A stretch of 64,000 bases of DNA from Streptomyces xanthii (GTDB lineage Bacteria > Actinomycetota > Actinomycetes > Streptomycetales > Streptomycetaceae): assembly GCF_014621695.1 (NCBI RefSeq), contig NZ_CP061281.1, positions 7,440,001-7,504,000 on the forward strand. Direction: 5' to 3'. Each line of letters opens with the position of its first letter. Position 1 is the stretch's first letter. The notes beneath the pieces were generated by a model, which was not told the origin of the DNA, ran no database searches, and saw only the letters and a program-made list of their open reading frames with translations. Made by a program: the position numbers and the translations under genes. This document shows, one piece after another, positions 15,519 through 23,093 of this stretch.

Positions 15519-16742
15519 ATGACACTCGAATCGACCTCTGCACCGTCGTCGCCCGCGATTCGTTTCTGGCCCGTCGAGGACCTGGACCGGCTCACCCCCG
15601 ACCCCTTCCTTGACGAGGTCCTGCGCGACGAGCCCGTCACCCGGATCCGACTGCCCTACGGCTCCGGGCACGCCTGGCTCGTCACCCGCTACGAGGACGT
15701 CCGCTTCGTCACCTCCGACCCGCGCTTCTCCCGGGAACAGGTCGTCGGCCGGCCCGTCACCACGATGGCCCCGACGCCCGTCGCGTCGCACACCGCCGGA
15801 CTCCAGTACATCGACCCGCCCCGGCACACCCGCCTGCGCCGCGTCGTGGCCCGCGCCTTCACCGCCCGCAGCATGGAACGACTGCGCCCCATGACGGAAC
15901 GCATCGCGAACCAGCTGCTGGACGCCATGGAGGAAGCGGGCTCGCCCGCCGACCTGATGGAGTGCCTGCACACCCCGCTCCCCATCGCCGTCGTCTGCTG
16001 GTTCCTGGGCGTCGACGAGGGCGACTGGCGCGCCTGGGCCGGGAACTCCGAGGCCCTGCTGTCCAAGGCGGACGCCAAGGAACGCAACCAGGCGGCCCGC
16101 ACGGCCACCCGTGACCGTGTCGTGGACCTGCTGTGCCGACGCCGCGACGAACCCCGCGACGACCTCGCCGGTGTCCTCGCCGAGGCGACCGCCTCGGGCG
16201 AGATCACCGACGACGAGGCGATCTCCCTGGCCATGGCCGTCTACGTCAGCGGCGGTCACGCCGTGCGCAACAACAGCGGCTCGATGATGTACGCCTTGCT
16301 CACCCACCCCGAGCAGCTCGAACGCCTGCGCAGGGAACCGGCGTTGGTGCCGAAGGCGGTGGAGGAGCTCTACCGCTACGTCCCGCACCGCAACGGCGTC
16401 GGCATCCCGCGCATCGCCCTGGAGGACGTCGAACTCGGCGGTCACCTCATCAAGGAGGGCGACGTCGTCTACAACGCCTACGTCGCCGCCAACCGCGACC
16501 CCGAGGTCTTCCCGTCCCCCGACGAGCTGGACTTCGACCGCCCGGGCCCGGGGCACCTGGCCTTCGGCAACGGCCCGCACTTCTGTCTCGCCGCGCTGAT
16601 GGCCCGGATGGAGGCCGACGTCATGATCACGACGGTGCTGCGCCGGTTCCCGGACCTGCGTCTGGCCGTCGCGCCCGACGAGGTGGAGTTCCAGCGCGAG
16701 GGCCTCATCCGCGGCCCGCGGACCCTCCCGGTCCGCTGGTGA
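15519..16742 (+). CDS. Cytochrome P450 with atypical I-helix
   Basis: A 407-residue soluble bacterial P450. The heme-binding loop is 'LAFGNGPHFCLAALMARME' (Cys ligand in F-G-x-G-x-H-x-C), the E-x-x-R is in 'VEELYRYVP', and the N-terminal C-helix has 'LQYIDPPRHTRLRRVVARAF'. The I-helix reads 'VYVSGGHAVRNNSGSMMYAL'. Aligned to the usual A-G-x-E/D-T, the acid is His and the Thr is Ala, so the normal proton-relay pair is absent. RBS AAGGAA precedes the ATG. No ferredoxin, ferredoxin reductase or biosynthetic core enzyme is nearby. Followed closely by an acetyltransferase gene. The substrate is unknown. Confidence 0.93.
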   Translation: MTLESTSAPSSPAIRFWPVEDLDRLTPDPFLDEVLRDEPVTRIRLPYGSGHAWLVTRYEDVRFVTSDPRFSREQVVGRPVTTMAPTPVASHTAGLQYIDPPRHTRLRRVVARAFTARSMERLRPMTERIANQLLDAMEEAGSPADLMECLHTPLPIAVVCWFLGVDEGDWRAWAGNSEALLSKADAKERNQAARTATRDRVVDLLCRRRDEPRDDLAGVLAEATASGEITDDEAISLAMAVYVSGGHAVRNNSGSMMYALLTHPEQLERLRREPALVPKAVEELYRYVPHRNGVGIPRIALEDVELGGHLIKEGDVVYNAYVAANRDPEVFPSPDELDFDRPGPGHLAFGNGPHFCLAALMARMEADVMITTVLRRFPDLRLAVAPDEVEFQREGLIRGPRTLPVRW

Positions 16743-16851
16743 CCGTCTGACACCGGCACCGGGGCCTGGCCGGAGGCCGGTCGACGGTGGGAGCATCCAG
16801 GTGTTCCCGATGCGAGCGAAGCGATGCTCCCGACCCGGCCAGGAGGCACCG

Positions 16852-17328
16852 ATGGACGTGACGCTGCGCGTCGTGCTCGACTCCGATCTGCCCGTCTTCT
16901 TCGTGCAGATGAACGACCCCGAGAGCATCCGGTGGGCCGCCTTCACGGCCAAGGACCCGACGGACAGCCCCGCCTTCCACTCCCACTGGAACCGCAACCG
17001 GCAGGACCCGTCGGTCCTCCTGCGCACCGTCGAGGGCGAAGGCGGCGAGATCCTCGGCCACGTCGCCGTGTTCGGCCCGCCCGAGGACCGCGAGGTCACC
17101 TACTGGATCGGCCGGCAGTACTGGGGGAGGGGCGTCGCGACGGCCGCCCTGCGCGCCTTGATCGCCCTCGCCCCCGAACGCCCGCTGCACGCCCGCGCGG
17201 CCGCCGACAACACCGGCTCCGTCCGGGTCCTGGAGAAGTGCGGCTTCCAACGCACCGGCACCGACCGGGGTTTCGCACACGGCCGCGGCGAGGACGTCGA
17301 CGAGGTCCTCTTCACCCTGTTCGCGTGA
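16852..17328 (+). CDS. GNAT family N-acetyltransferase
   Basis: A 158-residue acetyltransferase. 'VTYWIGRQYWGRGVATAALR' is the acetyl-CoA-binding loop, followed by 'ARAAADNTGSVRVLEKCGFQ', the late GNAT motif. The ATG follows a perfect AGGAGG with 5 bases spacing. It lies 109 bp after the P450 and could be on the same transcript. The acceptor is unknown. Confidence 0.88.
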   Translation: MDVTLRVVLDSDLPVFFVQMNDPESIRWAAFTAKDPTDSPAFHSHWNRNRQDPSVLLRTVEGEGGEILGHVAVFGPPEDREVTYWIGRQYWGRGVATAALRALIALAPERPLHARAAADNTGSVRVLEKCGFQRTGTDRGFAHGRGEDVDEVLFTLFA

Positions 17329-17343
17329 CACGGCGGAAGGCCG

Positions 17344-18336
17344 TCACCGCCGCGGGTCGATCAGGACCTTCCCGGGAGGCCGGCCCGCCGCGCCCGCGTC
17401 GCGCTCCGCCTCGAAGTACGCGGTCAGTTCACCGAGCGCGATCCGCGGCCCGATCGCCGTACGCAGGCGTCCGCGGCGCAGATGCTCGAAGACCGGGGCC
17501 ATCAGAGCGGGCAGCCGCCGGGCCTCCGACCGGTGCACGACGTCGCGCAGACGGAACAACTCCACGCGCGCGCCGTCGCCGGAGAAACACGCGGCCGGGA
17601 GCGGCGCCCGCGACAGCAGCCCGTAATGCACGAAGGCCCCGTCCCGCGCGGTCAGCGCGTGCACGTCGCCGCCCACATCGCCCCCGACGCAGTCGTACGC
17701 GACCCCGGCGCCCCGCGGCCCGAGCGCCTCCCGGAGCCGGGCGCGCCACCCCGGATCGCTCGTGGGGATCACGTCCCGCCACAGCGAGGGGTCTGCCACG
17801 GCCCGCCCCGGCGTTCCCCGCACGATCCCGACCGGAGCGACGCCGCGCTCCGCGAGCAGCTCGGCGAGATGCCCGCCGATCGCCGACGTGGCGGCGGTGA
17901 CGACCGCGCCGCGCGTGCCCGGCGGACAGAAGCGCTCGACCATGAGTGACGCCGTCAGCGGGTTGATGTACGCGAAGCAGGCGACCTCGTCGGGCACATC
18001 GTCCGGCACCGGGACGCACCACGCGTGCTCGACCCGCTTGAACTCCTGCCAGCCCCCGGCCGACCCGAGCGGCAGCACCCGCCGCCCCACGGCCGAGCCC
18101 GGCACGCCCGGACCCACGGCGTCGACCACCCCGACCCCCTCGAACCCGGGCACCATCGGGAACGTCGTACGCGACCCGTACGCCCCCGAGATCGTCACCA
18201 GGTCCGACGGATTGACGGTCGCCGCCAGCATCCGCACGACGACCTCGCCCGCGCCGGGAAGTCCGGGCCCGGCGACCTCCCGGACCGCCACGACCTCGGC
18301 CGGCGCACCGGCAGAACCGGCCACGGCAGCGCGCAC
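17344..18336 (-). CDS. MDR family NAD(P)-dependent oxidoreductase
   Basis: A 330-residue medium-chain dehydrogenase/reductase of the quinone-oxidoreductase or enoyl-reductase type. The GroES-like N-terminal half has 'VVVRMLAATVNPSDLVTISG' and 'VPGFEGVGVVDAVGPG'. The Rossmann half has 'GAVVTAATSAIGGHLAELLA' and 'GVAYDCVGGDVGGDVHALT'. No catalytic or structural zinc Cys cluster is present, so it should be a zinc-free NADPH reductase. It converges with the upstream GNAT gene (15 bp between stops). The substrate is unknown. Confidence 0.88.
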   Translation of the reverse strand: MRAAVAGSAGAPAEVVAVREVAGPGLPGAGEVVVRMLAATVNPSDLVTISGAYGSRTTFPMVPGFEGVGVVDAVGPGVPGSAVGRRVLPLGSAGGWQEFKRVEHAWCVPVPDDVPDEVACFAYINPLTASLMVERFCPPGTRGAVVTAATSAIGGHLAELLAERGVAPVGIVRGTPGRAVADPSLWRDVIPTSDPGWRARLREALGPRGAGVAYDCVGGDVGGDVHALTARDGAFVHYGLLSRAPLPAACFSGDGARVELFRLRDVVHRSEARRLPALMAPVFEHLRRGRLRTAIGPRIALGELTAYFEAERDAGAAGRPPGKVLIDPRR

Positions 18337-18368
18337 CCTCGCCCTCCCTCACCGACCTACGCACACGG

Positions 18369-18399
18369 ATCCGCGGACCCACGCATCCGCGGACCCACG
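18369..18399. repeat. Tandem 16-bp repeat, two copies
   Basis: ATCCGCGGACCCACG occurs at 18369-18383 and again at 18385-18399 (period 16 bp), in the 394-bp intergenic stretch upstream of the MDR gene. Each copy contains the palindrome CCGCGG. It may be simple slippage or a paired binding site; nothing else supports a function. Confidence 0.6.
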
Positions 18400-18561
18400 G
18401 ACACCAGGACGGCTCATCCTACGAGCGCGCCCACGGGCCCGGACGCGAGCATCCAGGTCAGCGGCCCGCGCCGACCGGTCCGATGGCCGGCCCCGGGCTG
18501 CGGAGACGCGGGAGTCCTCGTTCGCCGGACACGGCGGCCGGCGGTCGGCTACGATCCCGGG

Positions 18562-18585
18562 GTGCTCATCGTGATGTTCATCTGA
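18562..18585 (+). other. Putative leaderless 7-codon leader peptide
   Basis: GTG followed by codons for Leu-Ile-Val-Met-Phe-Ile and TGA is placed 6 bases after TACGAT (18550-18555), a good -10 element. The same layout starts several real genes in this window. The peptide would be all hydrophobic. CTGACGG at its stop (18583-18589) can pair with CCGTCAG at 18659-18665, ahead of the exporter gene at 18731, so a translational attenuator is conceivable. This is speculative; apart from this peptide and the tandem repeat I see nothing else in the 18337-18730 gap. Confidence 0.25.
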
Positions 18586-18730
18586 CGGCCCTGAGTTCCT
18601 CCCGCTCAGGTTCCGGTCCGCCCAGGGTGCGCTGCGCGCTTCCCTCCCGGGCCCCGCGTCCGTCAGATCCGCCGACCGGCCACGGCACCTCCGAGGCCCA
18701 CCCCGGTCGCACATCCCTGGAGCCCCTCCC

Positions 18731-19957
18731 GTGCTCACCGTGCTTCTGCTCCCCGGCGCCCTGCGCGCCTTCCTGCCCGCGCTCCTCGCCCGCTCCGCCC
18801 TGGCGATGGGCGGCCTCGCCCTCCTCCTCACGGTGCAGGACCGGACGGGCTCGTACGCCCAGGCCGGCCTCGCCACCGCCGTGTTCGGAACGGCCAACGT
18901 CGTCGCCGCCCCCTGGCGCGCCCGGTCCGTCGACCGGTTCGGCCAGCGCGTCGCCCTCACCGCCCTGTCCGCCGGGCACGCCGCGGGCTTCGCCGGACTC
19001 GCGCTCCTCACCCGCGCCGAAGGCGTCGCGGGCACCTGGTATCTCGCCCTCAGCCTGGTGATCGGACTGACCGCGCCCCCGCTGGGAGCGGCGATGCGCA
19101 GGATCTGGGCCTCGCTGACCGAGGCCGGGGACCAGCGCACCAAGGCGTTCAGCATCGACGCGGTGTGTGAGGAGCTCCTCTTCGTTGCGGGCCCCGTCGT
19201 CATCACCGCCGTCATCACGGCCGCCTCGCCGGCCGCCGGACTGTGGGTGACCGCCGCCGCTGTCCTGCTCGGCACCGCCGCGATGACCACCAGCGCCTCC
19301 TCCAAGGCGCTGCGCGGTTCACGGGCCACCCAGCGGCGCGGAGAGCGCCCGCTGCGGCAGCCCGGATTCGCGCGGATCCTGCTCGCGCTCCTCGGGGTGG
19401 GCGCCGTGCTCGGGGTCGCCGAGATCGCCGCACCGGCCGTCGCCGCCCGGCACGGCGCGGTCGAGGCCTCGGGCTGGCTCCTCGCGGCGTTCGCGGGCGG
19501 CAGCGCGATCGGCGGCCTGGTCTACGGGCAGCTGAGGCTCAAGGCGGGCATCGGAACCCGCCTGTTCGCGCTGTGCGTGAGCATGGGCGTCGCCGCCGTG
19601 ATCGTGTCCCGGCTCGACACCCTGGTGCTCTTCGCGGCGGGCCTGGCGCTCGTCGGCCTCTGCCTCGCCCCGTCCCTGATCACCGGGTACCTCGTCGCGG
19701 ACACGGTCGTCGCGGAATCCAGCCAGACCGAGGCGTCCACCTGGATCAACACGGCCGTGAACCTGGGCGCTTCCCTGGCGTCCGCGGCCGCCGGTGTCGT
19801 CATCGACCACTCCGGGGCCGCGCTCGCCCTGCTCCTCGTGGGCCTGCTGGCCGTGGCCCTCGCCACGGCGGTGCCCCGCACGCGCGCCCGCGCCGAGGCA
19901 CACCCGACGGAACCGGCCCCGTCCGCCCCGGCCGACTCAGCCGAACTCAGGCCCTGA
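18731..19957 (+). CDS. MFS transporter
   Basis: A 408-residue major facilitator with 12 hydrophobic segments. It starts directly in helix 1 ('VLLLPGALRAFLPALLARSA'). 'APWRARSVDRFGQRVALTAL' corresponds to the loop 2-3 region, and the long central loop 'SKALRGSRATQRRGERPLRQ' separates the two halves. It starts at GTG, with GGAG 8 bases upstream. The C-terminal tail is Pro/Ala-rich and its last 21 bp overlap the convergent acetyltransferase gene. Export of a small molecule is likely; the substrate is unknown. Confidence 0.86.
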   Translation: MLTVLLLPGALRAFLPALLARSALAMGGLALLLTVQDRTGSYAQAGLATAVFGTANVVAAPWRARSVDRFGQRVALTALSAGHAAGFAGLALLTRAEGVAGTWYLALSLVIGLTAPPLGAAMRRIWASLTEAGDQRTKAFSIDAVCEELLFVAGPVVITAVITAASPAAGLWVTAAAVLLGTAAMTTSASSKALRGSRATQRRGERPLRQPGFARILLALLGVGAVLGVAEIAAPAVAARHGAVEASGWLLAAFAGGSAIGGLVYGQLRLKAGIGTRLFALCVSMGVAAVIVSRLDTLVLFAAGLALVGLCLAPSLITGYLVADTVVAESSQTEASTWINTAVNLGASLASAAAGVVIDHSGAALALLLVGLLAVALATAVPRTRARAEAHPTEPAPSAPADSAELRP

Positions 19958-20491
19958 GGGGGACGGCAGGACGCCGAACCACTGCTCGGCCCCGTACTCC
20001 TCGAACCGCTCGGCCTCGGAGAAGCCCAGCTTCCGCGCGAGCCGGGTGGCGGGCCCGTTGGCGCTCTGCGCGCAGAGCACCACGGGCTCGCCCGGGAGCT
20101 CCTGCGCGCACCAGGCGAGCACGGCCGCGCAGGCCTCGGCGGCGTACCCGCGGCCCCAGGCCCCGGGCAGGAACAGGTAGCCGAGCTCCGCCTCGCCGGC
20201 CTCGGGACGGACGTGTCCCGGGCGCTCGGCGTCGCGCCGGCCGAGCGTGACCATGCCGATCATCGCGCCGTCGAGCTCGACGACGAAGGTGCCGGGCCGC
20301 CGCCCGGGCACCTCGGGCACCGCCCGCTCCAGCTCGTCCCGCGGGCGCGCGCCACCGACGTACCGGCCCACCTCGGGCGAGGCGAACAGCTCGATGAACG
20401 CCGCACGGTCGCAGGCCGCGGACTCGCGGAGCACGAGCCTCCCGGTCCTGATCGGGGCGGGCGGCCAGGCAACAGGTCCGAGTCCGGTCAT
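19937..20491 (-). CDS. GNAT acetyltransferase, RimJ/RimL type
   Basis: A 184-residue acetyltransferase. It begins 'PIRTGRLVLRESAACDRAAF', with 'AELGYLFLPGAWGRGYAAEA' as acetyl-CoA loop and 'CAQSANGPATRLARKLGFSE' as the C-terminal motif. The start at 20491 has no ribosome site but lies 7 bases after TACGTT, a -10 element. An upstream extension of 47 codons in the same frame would cross that promoter. Its 3' end overlaps the convergent MFS gene by 21 bp. Confidence 0.88.
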   Translation of the reverse strand: MTGLGPVAWPPAPIRTGRLVLRESAACDRAAFIELFASPEVGRYVGGARPRDELERAVPEVPGRRPGTFVVELDGAMIGMVTLGRRDAERPGHVRPEAGEAELGYLFLPGAWGRGYAAEACAAVLAWCAQELPGEPVVLCAQSANGPATRLARKLGFSEAERFEEYGAEQWFGVLPSPSGPEFG

Positions 20492-20498
20492 GACGGGA

Positions 20499-20504
20499 AA
20501 CGTA
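20499..20504 (-). promoter_or_regulatory. -10 element (TACGTT), leaderless-type promoter
   Basis: TACGTT on the minus strand ends 7 bases before the ATG of the acetyltransferase, with no ribosome site in between. The transcript probably starts at the codon itself. Inference. Confidence 0.4.
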
Positions 20505-20649
20505 GCGCAGTCAGGAAGGGCACATGACGACCGCATGAACTGATGGGTCATCAGTTCGGGTGTGTCGTGCGGCAGTCGGGCCGGACGAGAGGGAGAACAC
20601 ATGCGGAGCCCCATGAACCTCAGGAGGCACATGCCTATCGTTGCTCCCC

Positions 20650-21597
20650 ATGAGCCAAGGAGCGCAGTACCCCGGCGGCGGGCACAACCCGCAGGAGCCG
20701 AACCCGTACACCCCTACGGTGCCGAGCTTCCCCCAGCAGCACGACGCCCCCACCCAGGGAGCGATGCCGCCCGTCCCCGCCTCGCCGGGCGGGCCGCCGA
20801 AGAAGGGCGGGGGCCGGACCGTCGGCGCGGTGATCGCCGTCCTGGTCGCCCTGGCCGCCGTCATAACGACCGGCATCGTGTTCCTCACGAACGACGACGA
20901 CAAGAGCGACGCCGGCCCCACCACCCCGTCCGCCTCGGCGTCCGACGACAGCAGCACCCGGCCCAGCGGCAACCCCCGTCAGTCCCAGGGCCCGCAGCCG
21001 ACCGTCGACGGCTGGAAGGTCGTCGCCAACCCCACCACGCACATCGCCTTCGACGTCCCGCCCGAGTGGGGCCTCAAGTCGCCCGGCTGGGTCGCCTACA
21101 CCGCGGACGACGACGACCCCTCCGACACTCCTCTGGTCGCCTTCCAGGGTCCGGCCTACCTCCAGGAGAAGTGGTGCACGGACGACGTCGACCAGGACGG
21201 CACCAAGGAGGACACCGCACTCGCGGGCGCGGGCAGCCGCCGCAACCAGGACGCCGCGAGCGTCGACCAGGTGGCCCGCCACGACTCCTCCGCCTGGGTC
21301 TACGGCCTCTACGCCCAGCCGGACAAGAAGAAGGTGCGGACCGGCCCGGTCGAGTCGTACACCACCGCGTCGGGCATCAGCGGCCGCCTGGCGTCGAGTT
21401 GGTCCGCCGGAGCCGACAAGCGCCACAAGTGCGCCACCGACGGCAAGTCCACGACCTTCGCCTTCAAGAACCCCCAGGGCAAGGTCGTGTCCTGGTCCTT
21501 CATCGGCGCCCAGAACGTGAAGGACGAGGTCGACGACGCCACGGTGAAGAAGATCCTCCGCACCGTCCGCCTCTACCGGGACGCGCCCGAGTCCTGA
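20650..21597 (+). CDS. Single-pass membrane protein of unknown function
   Basis: A 315-residue protein. The Pro/Gln/Gly-rich cytoplasmic N-terminus ('YPGGGHNPQEPNPYTPTVPS') is followed by one transmembrane helix at ~55-80 ('AVIAVLVALAAVITTGIVFL'), an acidic Ser/Thr linker and a ~200-residue extracellular domain. That domain has 'VVANPTTHIAFDVPPEWGLK', paired Cys ('EKWCTDDVDQDG' and 'RHKCATDGK') and a C-terminal 'KNPQGKVVSWSFIGAQNVKD'. It resembles the many streptomycete surface proteins without known role. The start is uncertain: ATG 20650 or TTG 20641, with AGGAGG rather far upstream at 20622-20627. Confidence 0.75.
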   Translation: MSQGAQYPGGGHNPQEPNPYTPTVPSFPQQHDAPTQGAMPPVPASPGGPPKKGGGRTVGAVIAVLVALAAVITTGIVFLTNDDDKSDAGPTTPSASASDDSSTRPSGNPRQSQGPQPTVDGWKVVANPTTHIAFDVPPEWGLKSPGWVAYTADDDDPSDTPLVAFQGPAYLQEKWCTDDVDQDGTKEDTALAGAGSRRNQDAASVDQVARHDSSAWVYGLYAQPDKKKVRTGPVESYTTASGISGRLASSWSAGADKRHKCATDGKSTTFAFKNPQGKVVSWSFIGAQNVKDEVDDATVKKILRTVRLYRDAPES

Positions 21598-21615
21598 GCC
21601 GCTCCGGCCGCGGGC

Positions 21616-21621
21616 TACGGT
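21616..21621 (+). promoter_or_regulatory. -10 element (TACGGT), leaderless-type promoter
   Basis: TACGGT ends 6 bases before GTG 21628. If used, translation would begin at that GTG; the later ATG 21652 with its GGAGAGG site is the alternative. Inference. Confidence 0.35.
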
Positions 21622-21627
21622 GCTGGG

Positions 21628-22242
21628 GTGACGGCTGAACGGGGAGAGGGCATGAGGTTCGCGGAGTACGTGAGGCAGAACGCGGAGGAGATCGTCGGGA
21701 CGTTCCCCGCGGACCGCGGCATCTACGCGGTGACGTTCCGCCTCGACAGCATCGACCAGGACCCCCGCCACCCGTACCTGGCCATCGGCTACACCACCGA
21801 GGCGGACGCGGCGGAGGCCGCCGGGCAGACACCGGACGCCTGGGAGGCCCGCTGGAGCTACGCCTACTTCCCGCCGACCGGCCTCGAGGGTGTCCGGGCC
21901 ATAGGCCAGGACGGGCAGGGCGCGCAGGCGTTCCGCCGCGAGGCGCTGGCCCAGGGCCTCTGGTACGAGGACGGCGACGAGCCCGGCGAACGCGACGAGG
22001 AACTGTGCGAGTGGTTCTACGAGGTGTGCGTGAAGGCGGCCCGGCACCTGCACGACAGCGGCCGGATCGTCGCGGCCCTCGGGCGGCCGCTGCCCGTGCT
22101 CCTCTACGACATGTTCGAACCGGACGCGATGTTCGCCCTGACCTCCGCGGCCAACCCGGCCGAGCTCGTGGCGGAGTTCATGACCGAGGACACGGAGCGC
22201 GAGGACGACGGCGAACACGGCACGGGCGAGCCGCTCCCGTAG
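21628..22242 (+). CDS. DUF4303-like protein
   Basis: A 204-residue soluble protein. 'GIYAVTFRLDSIDQDPRHPY' and 'LAIGYTTEADAAEAAGQ' followed by 'WEARWSYAYFPP' resemble the DUF4303 family, which is linked elsewhere to SUKH-like immunity proteins; this assignment is from memory of the family pattern and moderate. The C-terminus is strongly acidic ('EFMTEDTEREDDGEHGTGE'). Two starts are possible: leaderless GTG 21628 after TACGGT, or ATG 21652 with GGAGAGG. No toxin gene is adjacent, so an immunity role is not supported here. Confidence 0.7.
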   Translation: MTAERGEGMRFAEYVRQNAEEIVGTFPADRGIYAVTFRLDSIDQDPRHPYLAIGYTTEADAAEAAGQTPDAWEARWSYAYFPPTGLEGVRAIGQDGQGAQAFRREALAQGLWYEDGDEPGERDEELCEWFYEVCVKAARHLHDSGRIVAALGRPLPVLLYDMFEPDAMFALTSAANPAELVAEFMTEDTEREDDGEHGTGEPLP

Positions 22243-22273
22243 CCGGCGGTTCTGTTCGGGCGCCCTGTCCGGA

Positions 22274-23080
22274 TCAGCCCGGGCGGTGTGCCGTGTAGAC
22301 CGTCGCCGTCATCGCGGCCGTCACGGGGCCGGAGCCGAGCTGCTCCGTCATGTCCCGCGTGACGGAGGCCCGGACGGCCTCCGCGTCCGCGCGGCCCGAG
22401 ATCGCCACGCCGACCGGCGTACCGGTGAGGAACCCCGCGGCCACGGAGGCGGCCGACTCCGCGACACCGTCCAGCGTCACCTCCACCGCGGAGTCGAGGG
22501 CCAGCCCCGCGGCCGCGAGATCCTCCGTCACGACGTGCGGATCGCTGTAGCCGTGCGGAATCTCCGGCAGGAACCTCGGCGCCCCGTCCGGGACCGCCCG
22601 CTCCAGCGCCGCCTGGAACGCCGCCCCGAAACCGTGCGACGCCACCGGCCCCCAACTGCTGAACAGGAACCGTCCCTGCGGCACGAGCACCCTGCGCACC
22701 TCCGCGTACGCGGCGGGCCGGTCCGGGAAGAACATGACCCCGAACTGGCACAGGACGAGATCGAAGGCGCCGTCATCGAACGGCAGCTCCTGCGCGTCCG
22801 CCTGCCGCCACTCGGCCCCGGGAGCCCGCTGCGCACCGCACGCGACCATCGCCTCGTTGAGATCGCTCGCCACGACCGTCGCGTCCGGGGCCACGGCGAG
22901 GACGGCGGAGGTCAGCGCGCCGGTGCCCGCGGCGATCTCCAGGACCCGGCGCGGACGCAGGGTCGCCGCCCTGGCCGCCAGGTCCGCGGCGAAGGGCCGG
23001 AAGAACACGGGGGCCAGATGACGCTCGTAGGCGTCGGGCATGCCCCGCGTCCACTGTCGGTCCGCATCGATTCCACTCAC
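22274..23080 (-). CDS. Class I SAM-dependent methyltransferase
   Basis: A 268-residue UbiE/Methyltransf_11-type enzyme. It has SAM motif I 'VLEIAAGTGALTSAVLAVAP', acidic residue 'VVASDLNEAM', motif 'QADAQELPFDDGAFDLVLCQ', post-II 'EVRRVLVPQGRFLFSSWG'. The substrate is unknown. It is 10 bp from the end of the upstream exporter gene, so co-transcription is possible, yet a TAGCGT -10 element ends 7 bases before its GTG start, inside the 3' end of that gene. Confidence 0.9.
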   Translation of the reverse strand: MSGIDADRQWTRGMPDAYERHLAPVFFRPFAADLAARAATLRPRRVLEIAAGTGALTSAVLAVAPDATVVASDLNEAMVACGAQRAPGAEWRQADAQELPFDDGAFDLVLCQFGVMFFPDRPAAYAEVRRVLVPQGRFLFSSWGPVASHGFGAAFQAALERAVPDGAPRFLPEIPHGYSDPHVVTEDLAAAGLALDSAVEVTLDGVAESAASVAAGFLTGTPVGVAISGRADAEAVRASVTRDMTEQLGSGPVTAAMTATVYTAHRPG

Positions 23081-23087
23081 CCCTCCG

Positions 23088-23093
23088 ACGCTA
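23088..23093 (-). promoter_or_regulatory. -10 element (TAGCGT) before the methyltransferase
   Basis: TAGCGT on the minus strand ends 7 bases before the methyltransferase GTG and overlaps the stop of the upstream exporter. It could give the methyltransferase its own transcript. A GGAGGG between the two could also serve as a ribosome site, so this is weaker than the other cases. Confidence 0.3.

Noticed and set aside
21628..22242. Immunity protein of a polymorphic toxin system
   Set aside because: The DUF4303-like call is moderate and no toxin, secretion or effector gene is adjacent.
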